64,000 nucleotides of DNA. Source: Pantoea agglomerans (GTDB lineage: Bacteria > Pseudomonadota > Gammaproteobacteria > Enterobacterales > Enterobacteriaceae). Shown here one piece after another: positions 1-8,629 of this stretch (position 1 is the stretch's first letter; every line of letters begins with the position of its first letter). The translations under genes were made by a program, and so were the position numbers. Below the pieces are notes generated by a model. The model saw only the letters and a list, made by a program, of their open reading frames with translations. It was not told the DNA's origin and searched no databases. The stretch is taken from NCBI RefSeq assembly GCF_020149765.1, contig NZ_CP083809.1:2542001-2606000 (forward strand), in the 5' to 3' direction.

Positions 1-262
1 CCTTAACGCCGCGCCCGGCCGCCTCCAGCAGCGCGCTGAACAGCAGACGGCCCGACATATCGTTCTGCCAGATGTAGTACTGCACGTCCAGCGTGCGCTC
101 CGCTTTGCCCATCAACAGATAGCGCGCGGCAAAGGCGTCGAGCCCGTCCGCCAGCGGATGAATGCCGCTCAGGCCGGGATGGCGGGCGCTGCGCGGGCCG
201 ATAGTCTTCTCCAGCCAGCTGACGTCAGGCAGTTCAGTCTGCAGATTTAACGCTTCGGTCAT
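1..262 (-). CDS. clsC: Phospholipase D-family cardiolipin synthase (ClsC-like), N-terminal part only
   Basis: The first 87 codons of a minus-strand gene whose 3' part lies beyond the left edge. The start ATG is at 262 and reads MTEALNLQTELPDVSW. The segment contains TLDVQYYIWQNDMSGRLLF, which is typical of the first half of the ClsC/YmdC phospholipase D family. Family members transfer a phosphatidyl group between inner-membrane phospholipids to make cardiolipin; in E. coli ClsC uses phosphatidylethanolamine as donor and works with the macrodomain protein YmdB. The HKD catalytic motifs would be downstream and cannot be checked here. It diverges from the glycoside hydrolase-like gene on the other side. 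Confidence 0.8.
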   Translation of the reverse strand, partial: MTEALNLQTELPDVSWLEKTIGPRSARHPGLSGIHPLADGLDAFAARYLLMGKAERTLDVQYYIWQNDMSGRLLFSALLEAAGRGVK

Positions 263-410
263 TGGGGTTCCCTGAATAATCGACACGCTCTTATTATTTA
301 ACGCTTCACCAGATATGGCTATACGCGCAGTCTGAGAGCAGCCAGACAGCGCCGTTTTTTCAGCTAGACTTAGCCAGACTATCACGACCGGCCAGTTACA
401 GGAGCGGACC

Positions 411-1565
411 ATGACGTCAGATCCCCTGCTTCAGCGCCATCATCCCCGGCTGTTTAAAAGTTTCTTTCAGGGCAGCTTCCCCTGCTCTACCGCCTGCCGC
501 ACCGCAGGCAAGCGGCTGGATATGGTGATCAGCAGCGGCCACGATATGCTGCTGGAGAAAGATTACGCCGCGCTGGCGGCGCAGCGTCTCTATACGGCGC
601 GCGACGGTGCGCGCTGGTATCTGATTGAAAAAGAGCCGGATAGCTACGACTGGAGCAGCTTTCTGCCGATGGTGCAGGCGGCCAGAGAGCATGAGATGGA
701 GATTATCTGGGAGCTGGCGCACTTCGGCTATCCCGACCACCTCAATATCTGGAAGGCGTCATTTATTGAACATTTCGCCCGCTTTGCCCGCGCCATGGCG
801 CAGGTGATGCGTGACGAAGGCATCGAGCGCCCCTTTTTTACGCCCATTAATCAGATCTCATTCTGGTCATGGGCCGGGGCCGACGTCGCCTGGTTCAATC
901 CCCACGTCGCCAACCGCGGCCGAGAGCTGAAGCGGCAGCTGGTACGTGCCTCGCTGGCGGCGATCCACGCTATCCGTGAGGTCTATCCCGAAGCGCGCTT
1001 TGTGCTCACCGATCCGCTGGTGCAGATCGCCAGCGATCCCCATAACCCCGACAGCAAACCCTACGCCGACGTACAGCATCAGGCGCAGTTCGAAGCCTGG
1101 GATATGCTGGCGGGCCGCATCGACAGCGAACTTGGCGGCAGCGAAGATTGCCTCGATATTCTCGGCCTCAACTACTATCCCGATAATCACTGGTTCTTTC
1201 CCGGCGAGCCGATGTCGGCGACGCATCCGCTGCGCCAGCCGCTGCATCGCCTGCTGGCGCAGTGCTGGCAGCGCTACCAGCGCCCGCTGCTGCTGGCGGA
1301 AACCGGCGCGGAAGGCGAGGCGCGCGCCCCCTGGCTACAGCATATCAGCGAAGAGGTGATGCTGGCGCTCGATCAGGGGATCGGCCTGGAGGGGGTGTCG
1401 CTCTATCCGGTGGTGGAATATCCCGCCTGGGCTGACGATCGCCGTTCGCCGGGCGCGCTGTTTGGGCTGGGGGATCCCAACGGCAATCGTACGCTGCACG
1501 AGGGGTTAGCGCTGGTGCTGCGCAGCCAGCAGATTAAGTTTCAGACCCGATTTCAGGAGGTGTGA
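411..1565 (+). CDS. Glycoside hydrolase family 1-like TIM-barrel protein with a substituted acid/base residue
   Basis: A 384-aa cytosolic-looking protein (no signal peptide) of the short GH1-like class usually annotated as beta-glucosidase. The start is ATG 411, 5 nt after GGAG. The probable nucleophile motif is LLLAETGAEGE (about residues 292-302), followed by the family-typical segment GLEGVSLYPVVEYPAW. The region around residue 143 reads TPINQISFW, where relatives, as I recall them, carry an NE pair, so the general acid/base Glu looks replaced by Gln (codon CAG). Substrate is unknown. It converges with a small membrane-protein ORF and overlaps its last 13 nt. Either an atypical enzyme or a non-hydrolytic relative. 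Confidence 0.7.
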   Translation: MTSDPLLQRHHPRLFKSFFQGSFPCSTACRTAGKRLDMVISSGHDMLLEKDYAALAAQRLYTARDGARWYLIEKEPDSYDWSSFLPMVQAAREHEMEIIWELAHFGYPDHLNIWKASFIEHFARFARAMAQVMRDEGIERPFFTPINQISFWSWAGADVAWFNPHVANRGRELKRQLVRASLAAIHAIREVYPEARFVLTDPLVQIASDPHNPDSKPYADVQHQAQFEAWDMLAGRIDSELGGSEDCLDILGLNYYPDNHWFFPGEPMSATHPLRQPLHRLLAQCWQRYQRPLLLAETGAEGEARAPWLQHISEEVMLALDQGIGLEGVSLYPVVEYPAWADDRRSPGALFGLGDPNGNRTLHEGLALVLRSQQIKFQTRFQEV

Positions 1566-1726
1566 ACGGGCGGCTTTTTCGGCGTGCAGCTCTGTACTTC
1601 GAGTGAAGGATCGGCGGGATGGCGGACATCGGTAAGCCAGGTCATGGTAAAGAGAAAGACCACGCCAATCAGACAGGCGGCCAGCAGACCAATAATGGCG
1701 ATCAGTTTGTCATCTCGCGATTCCAT
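1553..1726 (-). CDS. Small single-pass membrane protein, 57 aa, unknown function
   Basis: A minus-strand ORF, ATG at 1726, preceded by a strong ribosome-binding site (AAGGAG, 5 nt spacing). The product starts MESRDDKLIAIIGLLAACLI. A charged N-terminus is followed by one hydrophobic helix (about residues 8-32) and a polar tail ending KPPVHTS with one Cys. It lies 42 nt downstream of a second tiny membrane-protein ORF on the same strand, so the two look like a bicistronic unit. Its 3' end overlaps the convergent hydrolase gene by 13 nt. I do not recognise the family. The good ribosome-binding site and the clean transmembrane profile argue that it is real. Confidence 0.55.
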   Translation of the reverse strand: MESRDDKLIAIIGLLAACLIGVVFLFTMTWLTDVRHPADPSLEVQSCTPKKPPVHTS

Positions 1727-1768
1727 ACTTTCTCCTTCTGAACATCCCTGCCGCAGGCGACTCTCTCT

Positions 1769-1912
1769 TTAACTCATCCAGAGCGTGACCATCAGAACGA
1801 CGATTATAAGCGTCACAGAGGTCACAGCAAGCACCACAATGGCGAACTGCGCATCGTCCATTGTCTGGCGAAGAGGCTCATCTTGCGGTTCGTGCGGCGA
1901 CAGTGGAAGCAT
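1769..1912 (-). CDS. Small single-pass membrane protein, 47 aa, unknown function
   Basis: A minus-strand ORF from ATG 1912 to TAA 1769. A polar N-terminus beginning MLPLSPHEPQDEPL is followed by one strongly hydrophobic helix (about residues 22-45, rich in V, I, L and T) and then stop. The ribosome-binding site is weak (GAGAAT). It is the first gene of a likely two-gene unit with the 57-aa membrane protein downstream. The siderophore receptor gene upstream on the same strand ends in a strong terminator, so this pair probably has its own promoter in 1913-2003. No family recognised; it may be an accessory subunit of a membrane complex, which is only inference. Confidence 0.45.
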   Translation of the reverse strand: MLPLSPHEPQDEPLRQTMDDAQFAIVVLAVTSVTLIIVVLMVTLWMS

Positions 1913-2003
1913 AGATTCTCAACAGAAATCGGTGGATCGCCACAGGCTTGCGGCGGCGACCAGTGTAATGGAAACCGGCCCGCCCGCCACGTTTTTCTTG
2001 TGT

Positions 2004-2034
2004 AAAAAAAAAGCGGGACGCGAAGCGCGTCCCG
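2004..2034 (-). terminator. Rho-independent terminator of the siderophore receptor gene
   Basis: A 9-bp perfect stem (CGGGACGCG at 2014-2022 pairing with 2026-2034) and a 3-nt loop, followed on the minus strand by nine T residues (2004-2012). It starts 8 nt after the receptor stop codon. Confidence 0.93.
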
Positions 2035-2042
2035 TTAGCGGG

Positions 2043-4274
2043 TCAGAAGTCGTAGCTGACGCCGGCTTTCAGCGTGCGGCCATCGCCGCGGAACAGATAG
2101 GTGCCGGTATCGTCAACGGAGGACCAGTATTTCTCATTGGTTACGTTGTCGAGGCCGACGCGCCACACCAGGTCATTCTCCCTGACCTTCATGCGGTAGC
2201 GCATGCCCAGATCCAGCGTGGTATAGCTGTCGATCTTTTTGCTGTTGGCGGCATCCGCCCACTGCGATCCGGTGCGCTGCAGTTGGGCCGTCGCCGTCAG
2301 GCCCTCAACCGGCCTGATGTCATACTCGGCGCCGAGCACCAGGTTATAGCGTGGCACGCCGATCGCATCCTTGCCGTTGTTGCTGCCATTTTCCGTTTTC
2401 GTCATTTCGGGATCGATCCAGGTCGCGCTGCCGTTAAGACGCACGCCCAGCACCAGCTCGCCGAAGACGTTCAGCTCCACGCCGCGGTTGCGCTGCTCGC
2501 CGTCCAGGCCATAGCTGCCGTCGCGGTTGAGAATGCCCGATGGCTTTTTGATCTCAAACAGCGCCAGCGATCCGCCCACGCGCTGGAAATCGACCTTCAC
2601 GCCCACCTCGTTTTGCTTTGCATGGACAATGCCGGTGGTGGTGCCGTAGTTGCTGGCGTTGTTTGGCGCCACCTCACCCGGCTGCAGCGATTCCGTGTGG
2701 TTGGCGTAGAGCGCCACCGACTCAAGCGGCTTATAGAGAATGCCGTAGGTCGGCATCCAGCGGCTGTCGGTGTAGCGGCTTGAGGTATCTTCGGCGCCGG
2801 TGGCGTTGCTGTAGTTGCGCACCACCACTTTCTGATGACGCGCGCCCAGCGTCAGCTGCACGCGGTCGTTCAGCACTCCCAGCGTGTCGCTCAGCAGATA
2901 GCCCTGCGTGCGGTTGCGGCCGGTGGTGAGCGGATCGCTGTAGTTGCCGCCGCTCAGATTATTGGTCGGGTTCGGCACCTTGCTGGTGTGGTAGATATTG
3001 GTCGACTCGGTATTTGTGCCGTAGGCCATGCGCCACGCGGTATTATTGCGCGACGTATAGGCGGCATAGCCGACGTTGACCTTGTGGCTGATAAAGCCGG
3101 TATCAAAGCGGCCGCGCAGCCCGGCCATGCCGCTGAAGTTGTTGATGATGCGGTTAGTGTCGAGGCGGCCGATTTGCGCATTGCCGTCCGCATCGGTGAG
3201 CTTCGGCGAGGCGTAGTCGCCCAGCTCGTGGGAGTGCTGAGCGCCCACCGCGCCATAGAGCGTCCAGCTGTCGGTGACGTCATACTCGGCGCGCGCCATG
3301 CCGAACTCTGATTCGATATCGCTGTAGACCCACTCCTGGCTGTAGTTATGGCTATTTGACGGCAGCTTCGGTATCGCATCGACGCCGCTGATGTTGACGC
3401 CGTTGTCGCCATCGTGGAAGGTCTTTTTCTGGTAGCCGAGATCCAGCGAGGTGCGCAGGCGCTCGCCACGGTAGTCCAGCCCAAGGGATGCGGCGGTGGT
3501 GCGCTTCTGCTCGCCGTCAACGCCGGTTTCCCCTTCGCGATGCACCGCATTCAGGCGCACGCCGAACTGGTTATCGTCGCCGAAACGGCGACTGATGTCG
3601 GTGGTGGTGCCGATCTGCTGCGCCGAGCTGTAGTCGACGCCAACGCGCGTCAGCGGCAGATCGTCGGCATGTTTCGGCTCAAGGTTGATCATGCCGCCCA
3701 CCCCGCTGCTGGCGGCGCCGTTGAGCAGGCCGTTGGCGCCTTTAAAGATCTCGACGCGATCGATCAGCGATGTGTCCATTACCTGACGCGGCACCACGCC
3801 CGGCAGCCCGCCGAAGGTCATATCATCGCCATCCAGCGTAAAGCCACGAATGCGATAGGTTTCGGCGAAGTTGCCGTAGCCCTGCAGGCTCTGCACGCCC
3901 GCGTCGTTTTTCACCACATCGGCGATGGTTTTCGCCTGCCGATCCTGGATCAGCTTCGAGGTGTAGCCGATAACGTTAAAGGGCACATCCATGGCGTTTT
4001 GCTCGCCCAGCATGCCGAGACGGCCGCCGTGCGCCACCTGCCCGTCGAGATAAGCGGGCACCAGCCGATCGCCGCCGGGCTGGAAATCGCTTTGCGGCGC
4101 GGCGGTCACGGTCAGGGTCTGTTCGCCGCTGCTCGCGGCAGTCACGGCCTCGCCGGTCGACGCAGCAGGCGTCGAGGCGCTGGAGGTAGCCGCCATTGCG
4201 GGCAAACTACCGGCGCTGACCAGCAGCGCCAGCAGGGTTGGTTTACATCTGAAAGAAGAAAGCGCACGGCGCAT
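2043..4274 (-). CDS. TonB-dependent ferric siderophore receptor, FcuA-like
   Basis: A 743-aa outer-membrane receptor importing a ferric siderophore with energy from TonB-ExbBD. It has a signal peptide cleaved near residue 28 (LPAMAA), then a TonB-box-like TLTVTAAP and a plug domain (about 90-200) with the segments RIRGFTLDGDDMTFGG and RVEIFKGANGLLNG. A 22-strand beta-barrel follows, ending in the classic aromatic terminus VSYDF. Sequence resembles, from memory, FcuA/ferrichrome-type hydroxamate receptors, but the ligand cannot be fixed from sequence. A Fur-like box lies 25-45 nt upstream, so iron repression is likely. No siderophore synthesis or ABC uptake genes are adjacent. Its own terminator makes it monocistronic. 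Confidence 0.88.
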   Translation of the reverse strand: MRRALSSFRCKPTLLALLVSAGSLPAMAATSSASTPAASTGEAVTAASSGEQTLTVTAAPQSDFQPGGDRLVPAYLDGQVAHGGRLGMLGEQNAMDVPFNVIGYTSKLIQDRQAKTIADVVKNDAGVQSLQGYGNFAETYRIRGFTLDGDDMTFGGLPGVVPRQVMDTSLIDRVEIFKGANGLLNGAASSGVGGMINLEPKHADDLPLTRVGVDYSSAQQIGTTTDISRRFGDDNQFGVRLNAVHREGETGVDGEQKRTTAASLGLDYRGERLRTSLDLGYQKKTFHDGDNGVNISGVDAIPKLPSNSHNYSQEWVYSDIESEFGMARAEYDVTDSWTLYGAVGAQHSHELGDYASPKLTDADGNAQIGRLDTNRIINNFSGMAGLRGRFDTGFISHKVNVGYAAYTSRNNTAWRMAYGTNTESTNIYHTSKVPNPTNNLSGGNYSDPLTTGRNRTQGYLLSDTLGVLNDRVQLTLGARHQKVVVRNYSNATGAEDTSSRYTDSRWMPTYGILYKPLESVALYANHTESLQPGEVAPNNASNYGTTTGIVHAKQNEVGVKVDFQRVGGSLALFEIKKPSGILNRDGSYGLDGEQRNRGVELNVFGELVLGVRLNGSATWIDPEMTKTENGSNNGKDAIGVPRYNLVLGAEYDIRPVEGLTATAQLQRTGSQWADAANSKKIDSYTTLDLGMRYRMKVRENDLVWRVGLDNVTNEKYWSSVDDTGTYLFRGDGRTLKAGVSYDF

Positions 4275-4300
4275 AGAGCATCCCCAATGCTAAAGTTACT

Positions 4301-4319
4301 GATAATCATTATTATTACG
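4301..4319. promoter_or_regulatory. Probable Fur box before the siderophore receptor
   Basis: The sequence GATAATCATTATTATTACG matches 14 of 19 positions of the canonical Fur box (GATAATGATAATCATTATC). It sits 27 nt upstream of the receptor start. Iron-dependent repression is inferred from the match and the downstream gene type. Confidence 0.7.
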
Positions 4320-4445
4320 GTTTGCGATTATGCGCAGCCTTGTTGTTATTGCAAGCGAAATCTTGACAGACGCAAGGCGAAAGAGTGGTAAGGATCTAAT
4401 AGAGAAGAAGTTTTTATGGAAAGCCGCGTGCTGAAAACCAGAGGG

Positions 4446-4467
4446 CGCGGCGGCCTGCACCGCCGCG
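4446..4467 (-). terminator. Possible terminator of the efflux operon
   Basis: An 8-bp perfect GC stem (CGCGGCGG paired with CCGCCGCG, 6-nt loop), 10 nt after the outer-membrane factor stop codon. The following minus-strand T run is weak, so the call is tentative. Confidence 0.45.
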
Positions 4468-4477
4468 TGAAACAGGC

Positions 4478-5851
4478 TTAACGCGCCTGCCAGCCGCCGC
4501 CCAGCGCGCGATAAAGGGCGATTTGTGCCAGCAGCAGATCGTTTTTTACCGCGACCAGATTGAGCTGGGTATTGTAAAGCGTACGCTGCGCGTCCAGCTC
4601 GTCCAGATAGGAGGCGTAGCCGTTTTGATAGCGATTGCGGGCGATGCGCAGCGCCTCTGAAACATACTCCTCCTGCTTCTGCAGCTCCGCCAGCTGCGCC
4701 TGCCCTTGCAGGATGGCGTCCATGGCGTCATTCACTTCGGAGAAGGCGTTGCGCACCACCTTCTCATAGCCGTACAGCGCCTGGTTGCGCGCCGCCATCG
4801 ACACATCCACCTGCGCCGTCAGCGCTTCGCGGTTCAGCAGCGGCGCCAGCACGCTGCCGCCGATGCTCCAGAGGCGGAACGGGTTGTCGATCAGCTGGTG
4901 CAGCTCGCTGCTTTGCAGGGTACCGCTTGCGGTCAGGTTGAGCGACGGCAGCAGCTTCGCTTTTGACGAGGCGAGCGTCGCGTCCGCCGCCAGCAGCAGG
5001 CGCTGCGCCTCAACGATATCGGGCCGCCGGTTAAGCAGCTGCGACGGCAGCACCTGCGGCATCTGCTGCGGCATAATCTGGTTGAACCGGGGGCGACGCG
5101 CAATCTCGCGCGGGTTCATCCCCACCAGAATGCTCAGGGCGTTCTCCTGCTGAGCGATCTGATGCCTGAGCTGCGGCACCTGCGCCTTCGCCGTCTGGAA
5201 CTCAGAGGCCGCCTGCATCCACTCCAGCCGCGAGCTGTAGCCGCTTTCAAACTGGCGCTGCGCCAGCCGCAGGGAATTGCCGCGCGTCGCAAGCGTCGCC
5301 TCGGTAACGCGCAGCTGCTCGTCGAGCGCCACCAGGCTCATATAACCCGACGCCACCGAGCTGGCCACGGTCAGTTCCACCGCCGATGCCGCCGCGCGCT
5401 GCGCCTCCAGCGACGCCTGGCTGGCCGCAATGCTGCTGCTGCGCGCTCCCCAGAGGTCGACATCGTAGCTGGCCTGCAGCAGCCCCTGATAAACGGCGCT
5501 CTCGTAGGGCTGCCCGGTAACGGAAGAGAGCGCGCGCTGATGCGTTACGCCGACGCCCGCACTCAGGGTCGGGAAGTTATCCCCCTGCGCCGCGCGCAGC
5601 TCGGCGCGGTACTGCTCGACGCGCGAACGCGCCGTAAGAATATCGAGGTTGTTGCGCAGCGCCTGCGCCACCAGCCGGTTAAGGCTGTCGTCGCCGAAGG
5701 CGCGCCACCACTCCGCTTCCGGCGCGGCGGCGGGGCCGACCTGATTGCGCCACTGCGGCGGGATCGGCAGCGAGGCGGGCGCCTTCTCCACCTCGGTGAC
5801 GCAGCCGCTCAGCGCCAGCGCCGCCAGGGCGCTGCATAACAGCCGCCTCAT
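4478..5851 (-). CDS. Outer-membrane efflux lipoprotein (TolC/NodT family)
   Basis: A 457-aa outer-membrane channel of a tripartite drug exporter. The N-terminus is a lipoprotein signal with lipobox LALSGC, so Cys17 would be lipidated. The NodT-type opening WWRAFGDDSLNRLVAQAL follows, then two OEP repeat domains with long helical hairpins containing ARNRYQNGYASYLDELDAQ near the C-terminus. It is the last gene of the marR-MFS-hlyD-OMF operon, and its ATG overlaps the hlyD stop by one base (TAATG), which implies translational coupling. The operon therefore encodes its own exit duct rather than relying on TolC. Confidence 0.92.
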   Translation of the reverse strand: MRRLLCSALAALALSGCVTEVEKAPASLPIPPQWRNQVGPAAAPEAEWWRAFGDDSLNRLVAQALRNNLDILTARSRVEQYRAELRAAQGDNFPTLSAGVGVTHQRALSSVTGQPYESAVYQGLLQASYDVDLWGARSSSIAASQASLEAQRAAASAVELTVASSVASGYMSLVALDEQLRVTEATLATRGNSLRLAQRQFESGYSSRLEWMQAASEFQTAKAQVPQLRHQIAQQENALSILVGMNPREIARRPRFNQIMPQQMPQVLPSQLLNRRPDIVEAQRLLLAADATLASSKAKLLPSLNLTASGTLQSSELHQLIDNPFRLWSIGGSVLAPLLNREALTAQVDVSMAARNQALYGYEKVVRNAFSEVNDAMDAILQGQAQLAELQKQEEYVSEALRIARNRYQNGYASYLDELDAQRTLYNTQLNLVAVKNDLLLAQIALYRALGGGWQAR

Positions 5852-6945
5852 TACTTCACCACCTTGTCACGCGGCGGCGCAGCGGTGTCGATGCTCACCT
5901 CTACTGACATACCGGGCCGCAGTTCGCGCATATCCTCCGCTTCGATGGCGATACGCACCGGAATACGCTGGGCGATTTTAACGAAGTTGCCGGTGGCATT
6001 ATCCGGTGAAATCGCGCTGAATTCAGAGCCCGCCGCCGGCGAGATAAACTCTACGTGGCCATCAAAGCGCTTGCCGTTGAGCGCGTCGACCCGGAAGGTC
6101 GCCGGCAGGCCAGGCCGGATATCCGCCAGCTGCGTCTCTTTCATATTGGCGATAATCCATTTATGGTCCGGCACCACCGAGGTAAGGCGGGTGCCCGCCG
6201 TAACATAGGCGCCTTTGCGCACCGCAAGCTGGCCGAGCTGACCGGCGTCCGGCGCCACGATGCGGGTATTTGCAAGGTCGATCTCCGCCAGCTCCAGCGC
6301 CGCCTGGGCGCTGGCGACGTCACCCTCAAGTGAGGCGCGGTTGACGATAACGGTTTGCAGATTCTGCTGCGCCACCGCAACCTGCGCCTCTGCCTGACGC
6401 ACCGCCGCCTGCGCCTGCGCGTTAGCGGCGCGCGCCGCGTCGCGCTCGCGTACCGAGAGCGAGCCGTCGGCGGCCAGATTTTCCACGCGCTTCAGGTCAA
6501 AGCCCCCTTTCAGCGCCTGCGCTCTGGCATTTTCCAGCGCGGCCTTGTTGCTGACGATAGTGGCTTCCGCGCTGCGGCGCTGCTGCAGGTTGTTACGCAG
6601 TGCCGCCTGCTTCATCGCCAGCTGCGCCTGCGCCTGATGTACGCGCTGCCGGTAGATGCGATCGTCGATGGTCATCAGCAGCTGCCCTTTGCGCACCGGC
6701 TGGAGATCCACCACCTCCACCGAGGTGAGATAGCCATTAACCTGCGGGCTGATAAAGGTTACCTGACCGCGCACATAGGCGTTCTCGGTGCTCTGTATCG
6801 CGCTGGTAAAGGGCCAGAGCTGCCAGGCGTATAAAATAATCAGCACGCCAATAATGACGATGCCGCTTCCCGCCGCAATCGAAAGTATGCGGCGACGGTT
6901 AGCGCGATCGCGCTCTGCCGCCTGAAGTTCATCCTGCTGACTCAT
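5851..6945 (-). CDS. HlyD/EmrA-family periplasmic adaptor of an MFS efflux pump
   Basis: A 364-aa membrane-fusion protein with an N-terminal cytosolic stretch and one transmembrane helix (about residues 20-42). A lipoyl/barrel-sandwich half follows (AYVRGQVTFISPQVNGYL), then a long Ala/Gln-rich alpha-hairpin coiled coil (about 95-215), and the second lipoyl half with the beta-barrel (TRIVAPDAGQLGQLAVRKG). It bridges the DHA2 transporter to the outer-membrane lipoprotein encoded next. ATG overlaps the transporter stop (ATGA, 4 nt) and its stop overlaps the OMF start, so the three pump genes are tightly coupled. Substrate unknown. Confidence 0.92.
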   Translation of the reverse strand: MSQQDELQAAERDRANRRRILSIAAGSGIVIIGVLIILYAWQLWPFTSAIQSTENAYVRGQVTFISPQVNGYLTSVEVVDLQPVRKGQLLMTIDDRIYRQRVHQAQAQLAMKQAALRNNLQQRRSAEATIVSNKAALENARAQALKGGFDLKRVENLAADGSLSVRERDAARAANAQAQAAVRQAEAQVAVAQQNLQTVIVNRASLEGDVASAQAALELAEIDLANTRIVAPDAGQLGQLAVRKGAYVTAGTRLTSVVPDHKWIIANMKETQLADIRPGLPATFRVDALNGKRFDGHVEFISPAAGSEFSAISPDNATGNFVKIAQRIPVRIAIEAEDMRELRPGMSVEVSIDTAAPPRDKVVK

Positions 6946-8627
6946 CGTGACTCCATAGGTGCTTGTGACGCTGCCGCCAGGCGCTGTTCCATCAGGTTAA
7001 AGCGCGCCTGTCGCCAGGTGAGGTATCGCTGACGGGAGAGACGCCACAGCGCCCACATCAGGGTAATAAGCGCCAGCGCCGCCGTCAGTAAATAGGTATC
7101 GTTATAGGCCAGTACGTTCGCCTGCAGCGTCGCCACCGTCTGCAGCTGGCTGGTGCTTTGCGCGCTCTGCAGCACCGGGTCGCCGAGCTGGCTGTTGAAC
7201 AGCGCGCCATACTGGCTGAGGCGCTCCGTAACGTTGGGATCGAGCAGCGAGAGGCGATCGCCCAGCAGGCTGGAGTGATATTTTTCGCGCCAGACCTGAA
7301 AGGTGCCGAGAATCGCGGAGCCGATCAGCCCGCCGAGGTTCTGGCTCATGCCGAACAGCACCACAAAGCTCACCAGATTCTTCGGCTGCGTCACTACGCT
7401 GCCGATGCCGATCAGCATCGCCGGCGCCATAAAAAAGGTGCTGCTGAAGCCGAGCAGAAACTGGCTGAGATACATATTGTTGGCGCGGGTCACCGGGCTG
7501 GCGTGCGCATCCATCAGCGAGGCGACGATCATCACCGCCAGCGAAGTGACGATCGGCCAGTTAAGGTGAGCCGGTCGGATGGTCAGCGCGCTGGTGGCGA
7601 TGCCGAGCGTCATGCCGCCAATAATGGCCAGCGACAGGCCGCGCATCTGATCGTTAAGCAGCCCCAGCTGCTGCAGCAGGCCCACCGCGCCGGTGTTCTG
7701 CTCCGCCAGCACGATGCGTATCATAATCATTACGATGCCGAGACGCACCATCATGCCGCTGCTGAGCCAGCGGGTGTTGATCAGCGGGTTTTTGCGGTTG
7801 TGCTCAATCACGATCGCCGCGACGATCAGCACCAGCGCCATCGCCAGGCAGATGCCGAGCCAGGGGGTGCTGAACCACCATTCGATGCGTCCCAGCGACA
7901 GCACGCCGCAGAGCAGCGCCATGCCCGGCGCCAGCAGCATAAAGGTGACAAAATCGAGCTTTTCAAACGCCTTGATGCGATCGCCCGGCGGCAGCTTCAC
8001 CACCAGCACGCAGCCCAGCGCGATCATCGCCAGCCCCAGCTCAAACAGATAGAGCCCGCGCCACTCCTCCAGCTGCAGCAGCTCGGTCGAAAAAAGCCGC
8101 GCCATCGGAATGGCGAACTGCGAAACGGTCAGGCCGATCACCAGCGCCTTGAGTCGGTGCTTCGCCGGCCACGCCTGCACCTGATAGTAGATACCCAGCG
8201 AGCTGAGCGCAGCGCCCGCCATACCGTGCGCGGTGCGCACAATAATTGCCGAGCTGAGATCGTTGGCGAAGAGATGAAAAAAGGCGACCAGCACGTAGAA
8301 CACCAGAAAAGCCTCGGTGAACACGCGCAGGCCAAACTGCTGGCGAAACTTCACCAGCAGCAGGTTGATAGAGATATTGCCCATCACGTAAACGGCGGGC
8401 AGCCAGGCGATTTCGTTGGAGTAGGCACCGAAGGTGCCCTGCAGGTTGGTCAGATTGGCGGTAACCAGCGCGTTGCTGAGCGCGCCGGTCAGAGAGATAA
8501 GCAGGCCTATCAGGCCAAAGGCAATCCGCTTCGGTGGCGAATGAATCGGGGTCGAAGGCGACCCCGGCAGCATCGGTTTTTCATGGGGCAACCATTCGCG
8601 CTGTGCATAGGGATTGCGTCTGGTCAC
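6942..8627 (-). CDS. DHA2-family MFS drug:H+ antiporter (EmrB-like)
   Basis: A 561-aa inner-membrane transporter with about 14 hydrophobic segments, the size and architecture of DHA2 (EmrB-type) exporters that act with a HlyD adaptor. The N-terminal segment ISLTGALSNALVTANLTNLQ and the AIIVRTAHGMAGAALSSLG region fit the family. The start used is GTG at 8627, two bases after the marR stop, with only a poor ribosome-binding site; translation is probably coupled to marR. Together with the adaptor and OMF it forms a complete envelope-spanning pump. Substrate cannot be inferred beyond hydrophobic toxic compounds, as known for the family. Confidence 0.9.
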   Translation of the reverse strand: MTRRNPYAQREWLPHEKPMLPGSPSTPIHSPPKRIAFGLIGLLISLTGALSNALVTANLTNLQGTFGAYSNEIAWLPAVYVMGNISINLLLVKFRQQFGLRVFTEAFLVFYVLVAFFHLFANDLSSAIIVRTAHGMAGAALSSLGIYYQVQAWPAKHRLKALVIGLTVSQFAIPMARLFSTELLQLEEWRGLYLFELGLAMIALGCVLVVKLPPGDRIKAFEKLDFVTFMLLAPGMALLCGVLSLGRIEWWFSTPWLGICLAMALVLIVAAIVIEHNRKNPLINTRWLSSGMMVRLGIVMIMIRIVLAEQNTGAVGLLQQLGLLNDQMRGLSLAIIGGMTLGIATSALTIRPAHLNWPIVTSLAVMIVASLMDAHASPVTRANNMYLSQFLLGFSSTFFMAPAMLIGIGSVVTQPKNLVSFVVLFGMSQNLGGLIGSAILGTFQVWREKYHSSLLGDRLSLLDPNVTERLSQYGALFNSQLGDPVLQSAQSTSQLQTVATLQANVLAYNDTYLLTAALALITLMWALWRLSRQRYLTWRQARFNLMEQRLAAASQAPMESR

Positions 8628-8629
8628 TG

